From Saccharum officinarum (taxonomy: Eukaryota; Streptophyta; Magnoliopsida; Poales; Poaceae), in contig CM036179.1 of assembly GCA_020631735.1 (NCBI GenBank), positions 28,449,063-28,513,062 of the forward strand: a stretch of DNA of 64,000 nucleotides. The letters are read 5' to 3'. How positions within the stretch are numbered: the stretch's first letter is position 1; the number at the start of each line of letters is the position of its first letter. Below, piece by piece: positions 44,022 through 54,989 of this stretch. The translations under genes and the position numbers were made by a program. The notes under the pieces were generated by a model. That model worked only from the letters and a program-made list of their open reading frames with translations, made no database searches and was not told where the DNA came from.

Positions 44022-47000
44022 TTGTTTGTAGGTACCATCGGCATTGGAGGCTTGATTCAATTGGTTTCATTTTGTTCATCATATATTGAGTCAAGTTATG
44101 AAGCTCAATGCATATCCAATCCCAATGCCAAGTCAAAATAAGTGAAGTCCAAGTACTACAACATACAAGTGCAATGTTAAAGATTGTGGTGATTTATTGG
44201 ATATATTTGATGGCTTGCAAATATTCAAGTTGAAAGCTTACTATTGGATGATCATGAGCTAACCAAGGTATATCTCTTGTTGATCATTTCACTTGGGTGC
44301 ATATGAGTTGATTGAATTGGATATATATATATGCAATGTTGCTTGCTATGAGATGTTTGAATGGATTAAATGCTTAAGTAATCAAGTTTGAATTGATTTG
44401 TGTTGGATAAATTCATGAGATGACATTTAGTAAGTGGATTGGATGGATATATGTCTTGTGAAAGTATTCAAACAAGTTAGTTTCAAGTTTGATTCATATT
44501 TGATGAAGTATTGCTCAATGTATTGAAATCTGTCCAAAGTTGAAAATCTGAGCTAGCAGTGATCAAGTCTGAGTTTGGATGATCAAATCTACTTGGATTG
44601 GCATGAATTTTGGTATGCATGCTCTAGACTTATGTTATAAGATGCTGTACAAATTTCATGAGAATTGGATAAGAGATGCTTCGGCTTTGGAGTACATCTT
44701 ATCAGCTATAGTGCAGCAGTTTTCAGCATGTAGCAGTGGTGGAAGATTTGAAATCTGGTAGCAATCTAGATGTCAAATGAATCTTAAATTTTTACAGCTG
44801 CTAGATGACTTAGTGAGTCACATCTTCACCAAATTTTATGGCATTTGGATCTGTACATTGGGAGATATGAATTATTCTTTGAAGGGTATAGAATCTGCCA
44901 GAAAAGTGACAATCATTGGATTAATCTAGAGTCACTTTAAGTGAAAGGTTCTCAAGTTGGAAACATATTTATAAGTGTTTGAGGTACCTAAGTTTGGTTT
45001 TGAATTGATCTAGAAGCATGACAAGAAATGAGTACAAGGGCATTGATTGTGGAATGTACTGAGTGTACAAATTTGGTACTCAAATTTGAAAATAAAGATC
45101 AAACTGAAGATGAAGATGAGGTTCAAGTTCTAGTAATGATTGGAGATCATTTGGTAGAAAGAAAATGACTTAAAGAATAATTCAAGGTTACTCATCAAGT
45201 TAAGTTCATAGATCAATCAATCAAAGACAATTCAAGTAAGTGTCAAGGATGGTTCTTTGGAGAGAGGTCACTTCTCCCTGCTGAGGGGGCTTGCCGCCCA
45301 TGGGTGGGTAAACCGAGCACCGACTTGGAAGGCTAACATGGAAGTGATGAATTCAAGGGACATTTGAGATGCTTAATTGAAGCAATCAATAGGATTGATC
45401 AAGAAAAGAAAGCAACACCCAAAAGAGAGCTAGTCATGGTTATAAAATTGGTATCATAAGTACTTCTCTCATGCAAGCATTGATCAAAGAGAAAAAGCAA
45501 GCCAACCACAACAAGAGATAATGCACTTGATTATTAGTGGTTCTCATTTCATATGGGTGAAGAATGGATTTCTCTATAATGATTGGTCTTCACCAAGCTT
45601 ATAAATTGGACTTCACATTGCTATTGGAGTAATGAATTGGAATCTATGTGACTATCCTCTACTCCAATATAACAAAGGTATCATTGTAATGTGCATGATC
45701 ATTTCATCCCTTACTAGTATGCGATTAGTGCATATAGTACATGCTTACTAGGATCATGCATAACAAATGAAATATTTAAATTCATAGCCTACCACTATTG
45801 CTTGAATTGTTTAAATGATCTAGTGATATATGTATGAATTTGTTCATGAGCTAGTGAACCCAAGTACTTGATCTAGTTTGGATTGCTAACAAGTGACAAG
45901 TACAACATTGGCAAGATAACCCTTAGTATGAGAAGTGAAGAAGCCTGTCATTGGATCAAACCGGACTTAGAATCTTAGGCAAATCAACTTAGTTCAAGTC
46001 ATACTAGAAGCTCATGACAATGATATGGGTACAAGCATAGACAACAATGCAAATGGATATCTAGGGTGTTTTAAATGGTATCTAGACTCAAAATATTTCT
46101 TCAATTGGTATTTACAAGTGGTGTCTAGATCATGATCTACAAGTAATATCCTATAAGTGGTGCTCATAAAGATAGCAAATGTTCAAGAAAAGATCATATT
46201 GACAAATCCTACAAGTGGTTCCATGATAGAGGATTCTTCAAATTGGTATCACACCCTTATTCATGGTATTTCTACACATGATATCATTTATACAAGACGG
46301 TGGTTCCACAAGTGATCCTCAACTTTTAGTGATCATCAAATGAAGAAAGTTCCCTCACACACAACAGCTCAAGATTATCAAGTGAATGACCCATGCTATG
46401 ACATAGGGGGAGGAGCCCCACCTAATGGTATCAAGGTCAAAGATCCTAAGTGGTATCTCAAGAGCAACATACAAGTAATGCCATTCCAACATGTGCGGTG
46501 ATGTCCATCAACAACGCAATATTCAAGTCTCAACCATCTACCCCAATGCAAGCCTTTGTATCAATGAGAAATACACCCTTTATGGAAATAGATGACAAAG
46601 GGGGAGAAGTTGGAACAAAGATATGTCAATGCACCAAGAGAGGGGTTTGGGGACATCATGAGAAGATGGGGTTTGGACATGGAAATGGACAAAGAGGGAG
46701 CAACAATGAAGAAAAGAGAAGGATCAAAATTCTTGGACAAGAGAAGCACACAAGTAGGGGGAGCAAGCTCATGAACTTTGATTGATTACATTTGATATGT
46801 GCATATTCATGTGCTTGCTAGCATTGCATAAGTTTTTATATTTAACATGCATGCTTGTGTGGTGTTTGCTAGTTATAGAACTTGAATGATGATATGATAA
46901 CTAGCATGCATAGGATGTTAGCTAGACTTATGATTATCATGCAAAAACTAGAACCTTGCTTATAATGTTGATCTCACGGGGTTTCTAGTATTTTTGATGT

Positions 47001-47340
47001 CTAGCTACTCATGATGCTAAGGATGATGGCAAACTTGTGATTTTCAAATGATATCGAGCTATCAAATGGTATCGAACTACAAAGGTTTATTCTATACACC
47101 TTAGCATCACTTAGTAGTGCTAACCCTCCCACAAATTTCATATTTATGCATATGTGCAAGCTTGAAACCAAACCATTTGAGCACATATGTAGGGAGAGTT
47201 ATCACTACCAAGTCGGATTTTATGGTGCTTATCCAAATCCTAACTTAGAGCTTAAATGTTGGATAAGTGGCATAAAGTCTAAAAGAACTTAATTTCCATA
47301 TCTTTGTAGAGTTGTCATCAATTACCAAAAAGGGGGAGAT
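44022..47340 (+). other. Non-coding 3' internal region of C with repeated polypurine tracts
   Basis: About 3.3 kb with no pol remnant that I can recognise in any frame. AGGGGGAG tracts occur near 46405, 46598, 46754 and 47331, the last abutting the 3' LTR. A GC-rich island at about 45250-45335 (CTGAGGGGGCTTGCCGCCCATGG) stands out from its AT-rich setting. ORFs of 60-111 codons here lack homology cues. The stretch 45910-47340 parallels 3315-4162 of element A. Confidence 0.7.
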
Positions 47341-49808
47341 TGAAAGGTCCTTGTTTGGTTTTGGTAATTGAGTGACAACCTTAGGTGGACTAATTGTGTT
47401 TAATGAGAGATACACAGGAGATTAGTCCACAGGTGATGGTGTCATGGAGGAGCTCATTGCATATGAGACATGACATGGAGTCATGTGGCCAAGGTGGCAA
47501 AGATCAAGATGAGGCTTGGCTCGACGGACCTGTTGCAGGTGTGAAGGGCAAGTCGGAGGCTTTGGAGCGATGGACCGTGAGGCGGTGAAGCTTAAGCAAG
47601 ACTTGGCGCCGATGGACCGACGCAACGGTGAAGAGCAAGTGAGGTCAAGATCGATGGACCAAGGTCACATGATGATATGAAGTGGATCATATCATTTGTG
47701 ATATGGTTGGTGCATGTGTTGCATCAACGTCGGAGGAGATGGAGTGGAATGCGCAAGGCAAAGGTATAACCTAGGGCATTTCCATTTCACCGGTCATAGG
47801 TGTGTAGAGAAGTTTATGACCGGGTTTAGGATAGATGGCCGTACTATCAAGAGGGGCAAACTTCTTTGCATATCGGTCATCTAGTGCCACTCGTGTGATC
47901 TAACTATGCATCGTTGCTAGGATCGAGTGGCGTGGCAAGTTGAGTGGTTAACTCCTTCGGTAAAATGTTTGTGAAAATGCTAACACACGTGCACAAGGTG
48001 ATGTTCACTTGTTGGTGTTGGCACATTTGCGAAGGCGTTGGAGTTTGAGCGGTAGAGAGGGTTTGGGTTCCTCTCTCCCTCCCGCCGAGCTTGCGAGCGC
48101 GGGATTCAGGCGTTTTCGAGGAGTTGAAAAGCCTATTTTCTATTGCGCTGGAAGTCGGAAAAGAAACGGAGGCGAACGGAGGTCACAGAAGTGACCGGAC
48201 GCTGCACCGGACGCGGTCATGGTATGACCGGACGCGTCCGGTCAGTACAGCGCAGACACGGGTGTTAGGGTTTGTAACCGGCGCGTCCGGTCACTCGCGG
48301 GACCGGCGCGTCCGGTCTTGCGCCCAGAAGGAACTAAGGTTCGCAGAGGATGATCGGACGCGCGGCGCGTCCGGTCACACATGATCGGACGCGTCCGATC
48401 GTTGAAGGTGCTTACTGGACTCTAACCGGACGCTGGCACTGTCGCGTCCGGTCGTCGCAAGGAGCGCGTCCGGTCATGTCGTTTCGAGCGCGGTACTGTG
48501 CGATCGGCGCGTCCGGTCGTGGCAGCGGCGCGTCCGGTCATTGCGAGGGGCGCGTCCGGTCGTTGCCAGGGGTGCGTCCGGTCATTTGGTTTGACCGTTG
48601 GCGCAGTGACCGTTGGAGAATCGGACGCGGCTGAGCGCGTCCAGTCAGTTATGACCGGCGCGTCCGGTCATCCCGAAAAGGACCCAGTGAAGGGGTAACG
48701 GCTCTATTTGACCGTGGGGTTATAAATAGATGCCTTGGCCGGCCTTGGTCGGTAGCTGAGCACACTTTGGCCTTGGTGGCTTATGTGGTAGTGCTTGGAA
48801 GCCCTCTAACTCACTCATGCTTGATAGTGTTCATCGGATCGAGTGAGAGAGCGATTCTAGTGCGTTGCATCGAGAGGATTGCATCGAGTGGCACTAGGTG
48901 ATTGTGTTGCAAGCCGGTGGTGCTTGTTACTCTTGGAGGTTGCCACCTCCTAGACGGCTTGGTGGCTTGCGACTCCGTTGAAGCACGCGTGGAGATTGTG
49001 CGTGGCTCCGGAGGAGGATTTGTGAGGGGGATTGTGCTCACCCCGCGGGAATCGCAAAGAGCAACTCTAGTAAAGCTCGTGGCTTGGAGGATCCCTATCT
49101 TGAGAGTGGATGTGCGGCACCCGCTGAGGGTTTGACTCTTGATAGTCAATTAGCTCGTGATCCATCAAGTGGGTGTATCGCCACAACGGGGACTAGCTTG
49201 GTGGCAACCAAGTGAACCTCGGTGAAAAACCGCCGTGTCAACATTGTGTACATCTTCTCGGTGGTTTGCTTTCGATTCACAAGCTTGTATTTACATTCAT
49301 ATACTTGTGCTTGTGTAGTTGCTCTTATAACTAGTTTGCTTGTGTAGTTAGCTAGTTACCTTCTTGCTTGTGTAGCACAGAAGTAGCTCCCGTTGCGTGG
49401 CTAATTTGGTTTGTGTAACCTTGTTAGTCATATTGCTTAGTTTGTGTAGCTAAGTAATTTGCGCTCTCTAGTTTGGCATTAGTTGCCTTGCTATTGAGCA
49501 TTGCTAGTGAGCATAGGTGGCTTCGTGCTTTTGCTTACTAGAATTGTGTAGGAGCTCCCCGGCTTTGCTAAAGTACTAGTGCATAGGTTTGTGTGACCTT
49601 GCTCTAGAATTATTTAGGAGAGCTCTTGCTAATGAAAGCACCTTAGTTACATATTTAGGATCTTTGTGAGGTGCTTGTGAACTTAGATAGAGGGGTGTAG
49701 TCTTGGCTAGACCGATAGTTTTAATTCCGCATTTGTTTCGGTTTGCCGACGCGATTAATTTTAGAAAGGACTATTCACCCCCCTCTAGTCCGCCATCTCG
49801 ACCCTTCA
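47341..49808 (+). repeat. 3' LTR of Sirevirus C (2468 bp)
   Basis: Nearly identical to 39477-41945. Differences include GATGTTCACTT for GGTGTTCACTT near 48001 and changes of palindrome centres. It contains the palindrome array (about 48190-48675) and a TATA box (48721-48728). It ends CGACCCTTCA directly before ACTAG. Confidence 0.9.
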
Positions 49809-49813
49809 ACTAG

Positions 49814-50160
49814 AACCAGCAAACAATGCAATTCAGCCTTACAAAACTTGTATCTAGCAGTAGATCTAACAATTTTACCATTAACAGTCTCAAAGACCTC
49901 ATCATAGTCATTCCAGACAGTGGATCTAGGACGCTTACCTATGGTTGCCAAGCTTGCTCCATTGCTATTGGAGTTTGAGCCTTCATCACTAGCACCGCCT
50001 TCTGCCACACTCACATCCAAATTGATCGGAGCAACACTGCTACCGAACAAGGCAACAACATCCTCACACACACATTGTTGCCATCCTCGTGGATCAACCC
50101 AGATGCGATCATGAGGTCCTCGTTGATGGTTGTAGGATAGAAGATATCATCGTCAGCCAT
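49814..50160 (-). pseudogene. Relic of the second hAT transposase (N-terminal BED finger part)
   Basis: On the minus strand an ATG at 50160 opens MADDDIFYPTTIN, followed by a frame change near 50070. The frame then reads KRPRSTVWNDYDEVFE then ARYKFCKAELHC, typical of a BED-type zinc finger of hAT transposases. The finger is cut by the insertion of Sirevirus C, and the sequence resumes at 39471 (HLLRHHKVY-like), consistent with one original gene. Confidence 0.65.
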
Positions 50161-51153
50161 GGTCACCACCAGACCTTGTCATATTCTCAGCTCTGTACCT
50201 CAATGACGCGTGCGGCACCGGCATGACATACGACACATCGGCACACCTACGGCACACACACAAACACACTCATAAAAATGGAGTTAGGATTAGTGGCTCC
50301 ATAGATATGGAGGTTAAGGTTAGGGTTATACCTGGAAAGCTGAAGCCAAAGCCGGAGAAGAACACAGAGTGGCGACAGGACCCCCGACGGATGATGAAAT
50401 TCGAACGACGAGGCACAGTGGGTGGCGACGAGAGGTCAGAGGTGAGGTCAGAAGACGAGAGAGAATGGAATTAGCGAGGAGAGCGGCAAGATCCGACTAT
50501 GGAAATGTTGCCAACAAGGGTAAAGGCGATGGCGGCAAGGCGCGAGGTGTGGAGGCGACTGTGATGGCAAGCAAGCGAGGTGAGAGAGGAGAGAGCAAGT
50601 GCGAGTGCGACGCCCGAGGGAGGGGACAAATGAATTAGGGTTAGATGCAAGGCTACAGGGGTCGGACGACCGAGGGTGTTATTTCCTTTTCCTTGCTGAT
50701 GGGCCGCGGTCGTGCCTCCCATTAGATAGTGGGCTAGGCCATGCCACCCAGCGGGCCCAAAGAGCGGCCCAAGCATGGCTTGCTCCATTGGGCTGGGTTG
50801 GGCTTGGGTCAAGCCAAAAAGGCAAGCTTCGAGCCAGGCCAACAGGCTGCATGTGCATCTCTAGCGGTCGCTAAAGATCATAACTTGTTATTTAAAACAT
50901 TTTAAAGGACTATAATGAACATGGTATTGCCATCATATATATATTTCACAATTGCCATTAATTCTTTTCTTGAGCAACGCAATTAATAAACACCTCCTCC
51001 AGACAAAAAAAATGGTCGAATGAAGTACCAACCAATGCAATAATAATGAACCCCCGCCGCGATTAGTCCAACCAAGCTTTCTATGGATAAATAAATTATT
51101 ATAAAAAATAACGCGCTGCCTCCATGCTCCATGCATCCATGACCATGGATGAA
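50161..51153. other. Upstream flank and possible right terminus of hAT 2; no gene
   Basis: Minus-strand leader-like CT-rich sequence (50640-50300) precedes the hAT 2 ATG. Around 50690-50870 the sequence is rich in GGGCC and ends GCATGTGCATCTCTA. Reversed, this begins TAGAGATGCACATGC, similar to hAT termini of the TAGRGATG type. No matching left terminus or 8-bp duplication was found, so the element is truncated. The ORFs here are unsupported. Confidence 0.35.
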
Positions 51154-53471
51154 TTAGTTGTGCAGGATGGGCGGGCGGCAGTAGGGCCCCTTGAGCCAGC
51201 CGTCGGTGATCTGCTTGTACGCGGCCTCGGTGAGGTGGATGCCGTCCCAGCTGAGGTGCGCCGCCGGGTTGGCGCACGCGGAGGCGCCCGACATGCCGCA
51301 CCGCGCGCTGTTCTGGTAGTTGTACTTGCCTCCGCCTGATCCGCAGCACGTCTCGAACACCGAGCTGAACCCTGCGACACCCGTCAGGAAAAATAAACGG
51401 AGTGAGAGCCCGCTACTTGATCTACAACAGTATTTAGAGCCAACCGCTTGGCATTTCTGAGACCAAAAAACAAAAAAATGCAATAGAGATCTCGATTTCT
51501 TAGCAATAGGATAGACAACATTGTTAAACGCCACGAGCTACGAAGGAGAGGGGATCGTCGGCGTCGGGGCAATGCGCGGCAGCACGGGCAGCACGGCCGA
51601 CTGGCGCGAGCGCGTTGGCATGTGCTGGTTGTGGCGGACGGTCACATGGCAGCTGGCCGTCGCGAGGATTGATGCGAAACGCTTGACACTGGCAGGCACC
51701 GGTCTCCCATCCGCGCGTGATCCTGCCTCTGCTCAGTGCTCACCAGTCGTCACGAGTGCGAAACGACGACGACCATGCATGCAGCATGCCAGACTGGGCC
51801 ACTGATTTTTCTATGAACCGCGCGTCCGGCCCGCCGCACGACATGTTGACGTTTCCGCGTAAACGGGCAGGCCGGCCGGCATGGGTCTCACACTACACTA
51901 CTCTCATCCACATCCACATCCACTGACTGGTTGTTGAGGAATCTCAGCTCGATCGGTGCACATGCACGGACACATATGCATGTGCTGCTCGCCGCTGCAC
52001 GTGGTATGTACGTAGTGCACGCTGTTTTATTTGGGCACAGACAAAATCCATTATAAACCTACTACCACGCCGCTTGTTTCCTGCACACACATAGTATATA
52101 TACTTTGTGGAGTGTAGTGCTTGCCACTTTGCCCAGGAATCACAAATGGCGCGTTGAAAAGAGAGAGGGCTCTGTCTCTGTGCGAGGAGGGGCCCGGCCA
52201 TACGATACGACCACAGCAATGCAAGCTAGCAGTAGGCAGTAGCTGGTACTCGATCGTACGGACGTACCGTAGGTCTGTGGGTTCCGGACCATGTCGTAGA
52301 CGGCGGAGTAGAAGTCGGCGTACATGATGCGCGCCGTCTTCCTGTGCCTGCTCTGGATGATGTCCACCCTCTTCTGGAGCAGGGTGTTGTGGTACGTGGA
52401 CAGGTCGTTGAAGCTGGTGAGGCAGCCGAGGTCGTCGTAGTCGCTGCTGTTGGAGCTCTGGTAGATGGTCAGGTAGATGGGGAAGCACCCGATGGGCAGC
52501 ACCCCGGGGACGACGATGTCCGTCGCGCCCATCCCGATCAGCTTCTGCATGCATCGATCAGGGCAAATGCCGATCAGTTTCGTCACTTAACAGAGAGACA
52601 GAGAGTTTGTGCTCCACACACACGTACATCAATGCCCCTCGAGATGGTGTTGACGATCTTGGGGGTGTATTTCCTGGCCTGCTCGATGGTGTAGCCACCG
52701 AAGATCATGGCGTTGTAGTCGTTGCCGCCGAACTCGCCGAACACGAACAGGGAGTTGGCCAGGTAGCTCTTACAGCCTGCACAGCGAATTGCATTACTGA
52801 TCGAGTTGTGATTGATAGTAGAATAATAGCAGGAGAGGGATCATCGTACAGAATATATCTTACTTTGTCCGCAGACGGCGGTGGCGATCTGCTGGAACCA
52901 CTGGAGCTGAAAGCTGATGGGCCCGTTGTTCCAGATCTTGTCGGAGAGCCCGAGCGAGCGGAAGAAGGGGGCGTCCATGGCCGTCGCGCCCGTGATCGCC
53001 ATGTTGGCGCCCTGCTTGAAGTCCGCGCTGCTCGACTTGGACGGCGGCAGGAACGGCAGCCCGAACTGGGTGCCTGTGCAATGCAATTCATGGATTCGTC
53101 AGCACTGAGCGCAACACAACACGTCTGGATCGATGAATTGGATGCCGTTGGGGCGGTTGGATTTGGATGAAACGTAACGCACTGAGGAAGTCGACGACGA
53201 CGCGGCCGTCGGAGCAGCGGCACGTCGGCGTGCCGAAGTAGGTCTCGCCGTAGGGGGGCTGCGTGAAGGTGATCTGCGACGGCCTGCCGTTGGTGCACAG
53301 GTTGCCCGTGTCCGTGATGGAGTCGCCGAAGTTGAAGACGGCACTGTAGTTCTGCGCCGCCGCCGCCGCCAGCACCCACGACGACGCGCAGAGCAGCAGG
53401 GTCAGCATCAGCGCGGACGCCGGCGGCGGGGCACCAGTAACCGACGCTCGGTGCCTCTGCTGGCTCCCCAT
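51154..53471 (-). CDS. GDSL esterase/lipase, five exons
   Basis: Exons on the minus strand are 53471-53183, 53073-52864, 52776-52628, 52544-52268 and 51371-51154. All introns are GT-AG and the phases agree, giving 380 residues, normal for plant GDSL lipases. The start at 53471 gives MGSQQRH and a signal peptide with an LMLTLLLCASSWVLAAAAA core; an ATG nine codons upstream is also possible. Block I is FNFGDSITDTGN (nucleophile Ser51), block III is GEFGGND (Asn185), and block V is WDGIHLTEAAY (Asp351, His354). The protein is probably secreted and hydrolyses acyl or acetyl esters of lipids or wall polymers; the substrate cannot be told. It appears intact. A TATA box lies upstream. Antisense GC-rich ORFs are shadows. 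Confidence 0.92.
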
Positions 53472-53596
53472 GGTCGACCGACCGACCAATGGAAGCACGC
53501 ACAGGCGCCGGCCACAACGTGCAAAGTGGCAGGGAAAAGGAGATGAAAGAAAGATCTCGGCAGCTAGCTAGCTCCGCGTACAGCAGTAGGCCGGCA

Positions 53597-53605
53597 GGTT
53601 TTTAT
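53597..53605 (-). promoter_or_regulatory. TATA box of the GDSL lipase
   Basis: On the minus strand GCTATAAAAACC lies about 128 bp upstream of the chosen start codon, a normal distance for a plant promoter with a 90-100 base leader. Confidence 0.6.
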
Positions 53606-54616
53606 AGCCTCATGAGGCTCCTCGCCTGATCTACGCATTCGTCCCTGGCCCTCGTTAAAACTTCGCCTTTTCCAGCCGGATTCCGGCGAACACGTATATA
53701 CTTCCGACGCTCGCTGTAAAGTGCAAAGCCTCACCCATCAGACAAAGGTCGTGAGAGCAGTTTGCATCTGTTTTTTGGGTGGTTACTCGATGCAACACGC
53801 AGGCAGGAGTGGAGCTGATTTTATGAGCTGTATTTTTCCTCTTTTGCGATTCGTCGGTGACTCACGTGAATATGTGAGTCTGGCGGTCTTTTAGGTGACG
53901 GTGCTCACACACAAGGCCGCCGAACCTGCAGCCTAATAAAGGATTATTAACAGAATGATTGAGAGACAAGTTTTTCTTTGCCAGCTAATCGGCATTTAAC
54001 AGGTGGCCGCCGGAAGCCGTAAACTGGGAAATTCAAATCACGTTAAGGGGTAGATTGGGCTAATTCAAATTGTTTGGAGAACTAAGCTGACCAGACCCAA
54101 AACTTTGGTCAGGGGTAAACACACAGGGCATGTTTGGTTGCCTATATCATCTCTAGCTAAGTCCATCGCATGCAGGAACCATGGTCTCGTTCGGCTGGCT
54201 GGTGGTTGGTGCTGATTTGTTGTGAGAGAAAAATACTGCTGGCTGGCTGGTGACTGGTGGCTGGTGCTGAAATAATGTGAGAGAAAAACACTGCTGGCTC
54301 ACAGAAAAGCCACCAAACATGTGTTTGGATGCCTAGCCGTGTCACCAAGACAGTCCGCATGCATGCAAAAGGGCTCCCCGAGCCAGGCCCAGGGGAAACA
54401 CAGGAAACGGTCTTATCCGGTGAGCCAGGCTTGCCCGTGCAAGAATTAGCGGGTATTAGTACTGTTAATGACATCATTAGCACATAATTATAAATATTAA
54501 GTGATTTTAAAACAAATTAAGACTTGATGAGATAAATTAAATGTTATTATGACATAATATCATAAAATAATCAATATTTTAGTATTTATTTTGATACACT
54601 CATGTTACATGATTTG
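53606..54616. other. Intergenic, with MITE-like repeats
   Basis: No gene. Within it, 54184-54318 contains two diverged copies of a unit with GTGAGAGAAAAAYACTGCTGGCT, shared with the MITE at 39109-39223. Sequence around it (GCATGTTTGGTTGCC, ACATGTGTTTGGATGCC) may be its ends. Downstream is AT-rich. Confidence 0.45.
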
Positions 54617-54639
54617 TACCATTACTACAGATTCAAACA

Positions 54640-54870
54640 TCACTGCCGGCCCATCACTGCCGGATTGTATTGGGCCGGCAGTGATAAATCTTCACTACCG
54701 GTTCAAACTCTGACAGACATTCAAATGATTGGGGTAGGGGTCAAACCGGCAGTGAAGCTCATTATCACTGCCGGTTCGTGGCTGTAATCGGCAGTGAAGC
54801 TTCACTGCCGGTTCGTGGCTGCAACCGGCAGTGATAATGAGCTTCACTGCCGGTTCGTGGCTGGAACCGG
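54640..54870. repeat. Left subterminal repeats of the CACTA element
   Basis: About nine copies of CACTGCCGGTT or its reverse, AACCGGCAGTG, often paired head to head around CGTGGCTG. Such repeats are binding sites for the CACTA TnpA protein in known families. Confidence 0.8.
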
Positions 54871-54989
54871 CAGTGATAACACTACTACAGAATAGTTAAG
54901 ACTAAACTCACGTCCAGTCCGCACCCAGACTTCTCCGCTCTCTCTCTCTGCAGACTTCTCCCCCGTCGCGCACCTCCGCGCGCCGCTCG

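Larger units (their letters stand above)
39472..49813 (+). mobile_element. Sirevirus C, complete gag-only derivative with target duplication ACTAG
   Basis: The element spans 39477-49808 (10,332 bp). ACTAG stands at 39472-39476 and 49809-49813. The LTRs are 39477-41945 and 47341-49808 and differ by eye at only about 1 percent of positions, so the insertion is recent. There is a primer site, one intact gag ORF (41997-44021), 3.3 kb without coding capacity, repeated polypurine tracts, then the 3' LTR. No protease, integrase or RT is present. It must move, if at all, with enzymes from another Sirevirus. It lies within the hAT 2 relic. Confidence 0.9.

Noticed and set aside
44022..47340. Decayed pol in element C
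   Set aside because: None of the integrase, RT or RNase H signature motifs could be read in any frame, even allowing for frameshifts.
50840..50875. Complete third hAT element ending at GCATCTCTA
   Set aside because: Only one terminus-like sequence was found; no partner end or 8-bp duplication is present.
52705..53517. Long ORF of 270 codons on the minus strand over the lipase, and 52607-53170 on plus
   Set aside because: They run across introns of the GDSL gene in other frames and have no domain; they are GC-rich shadows.
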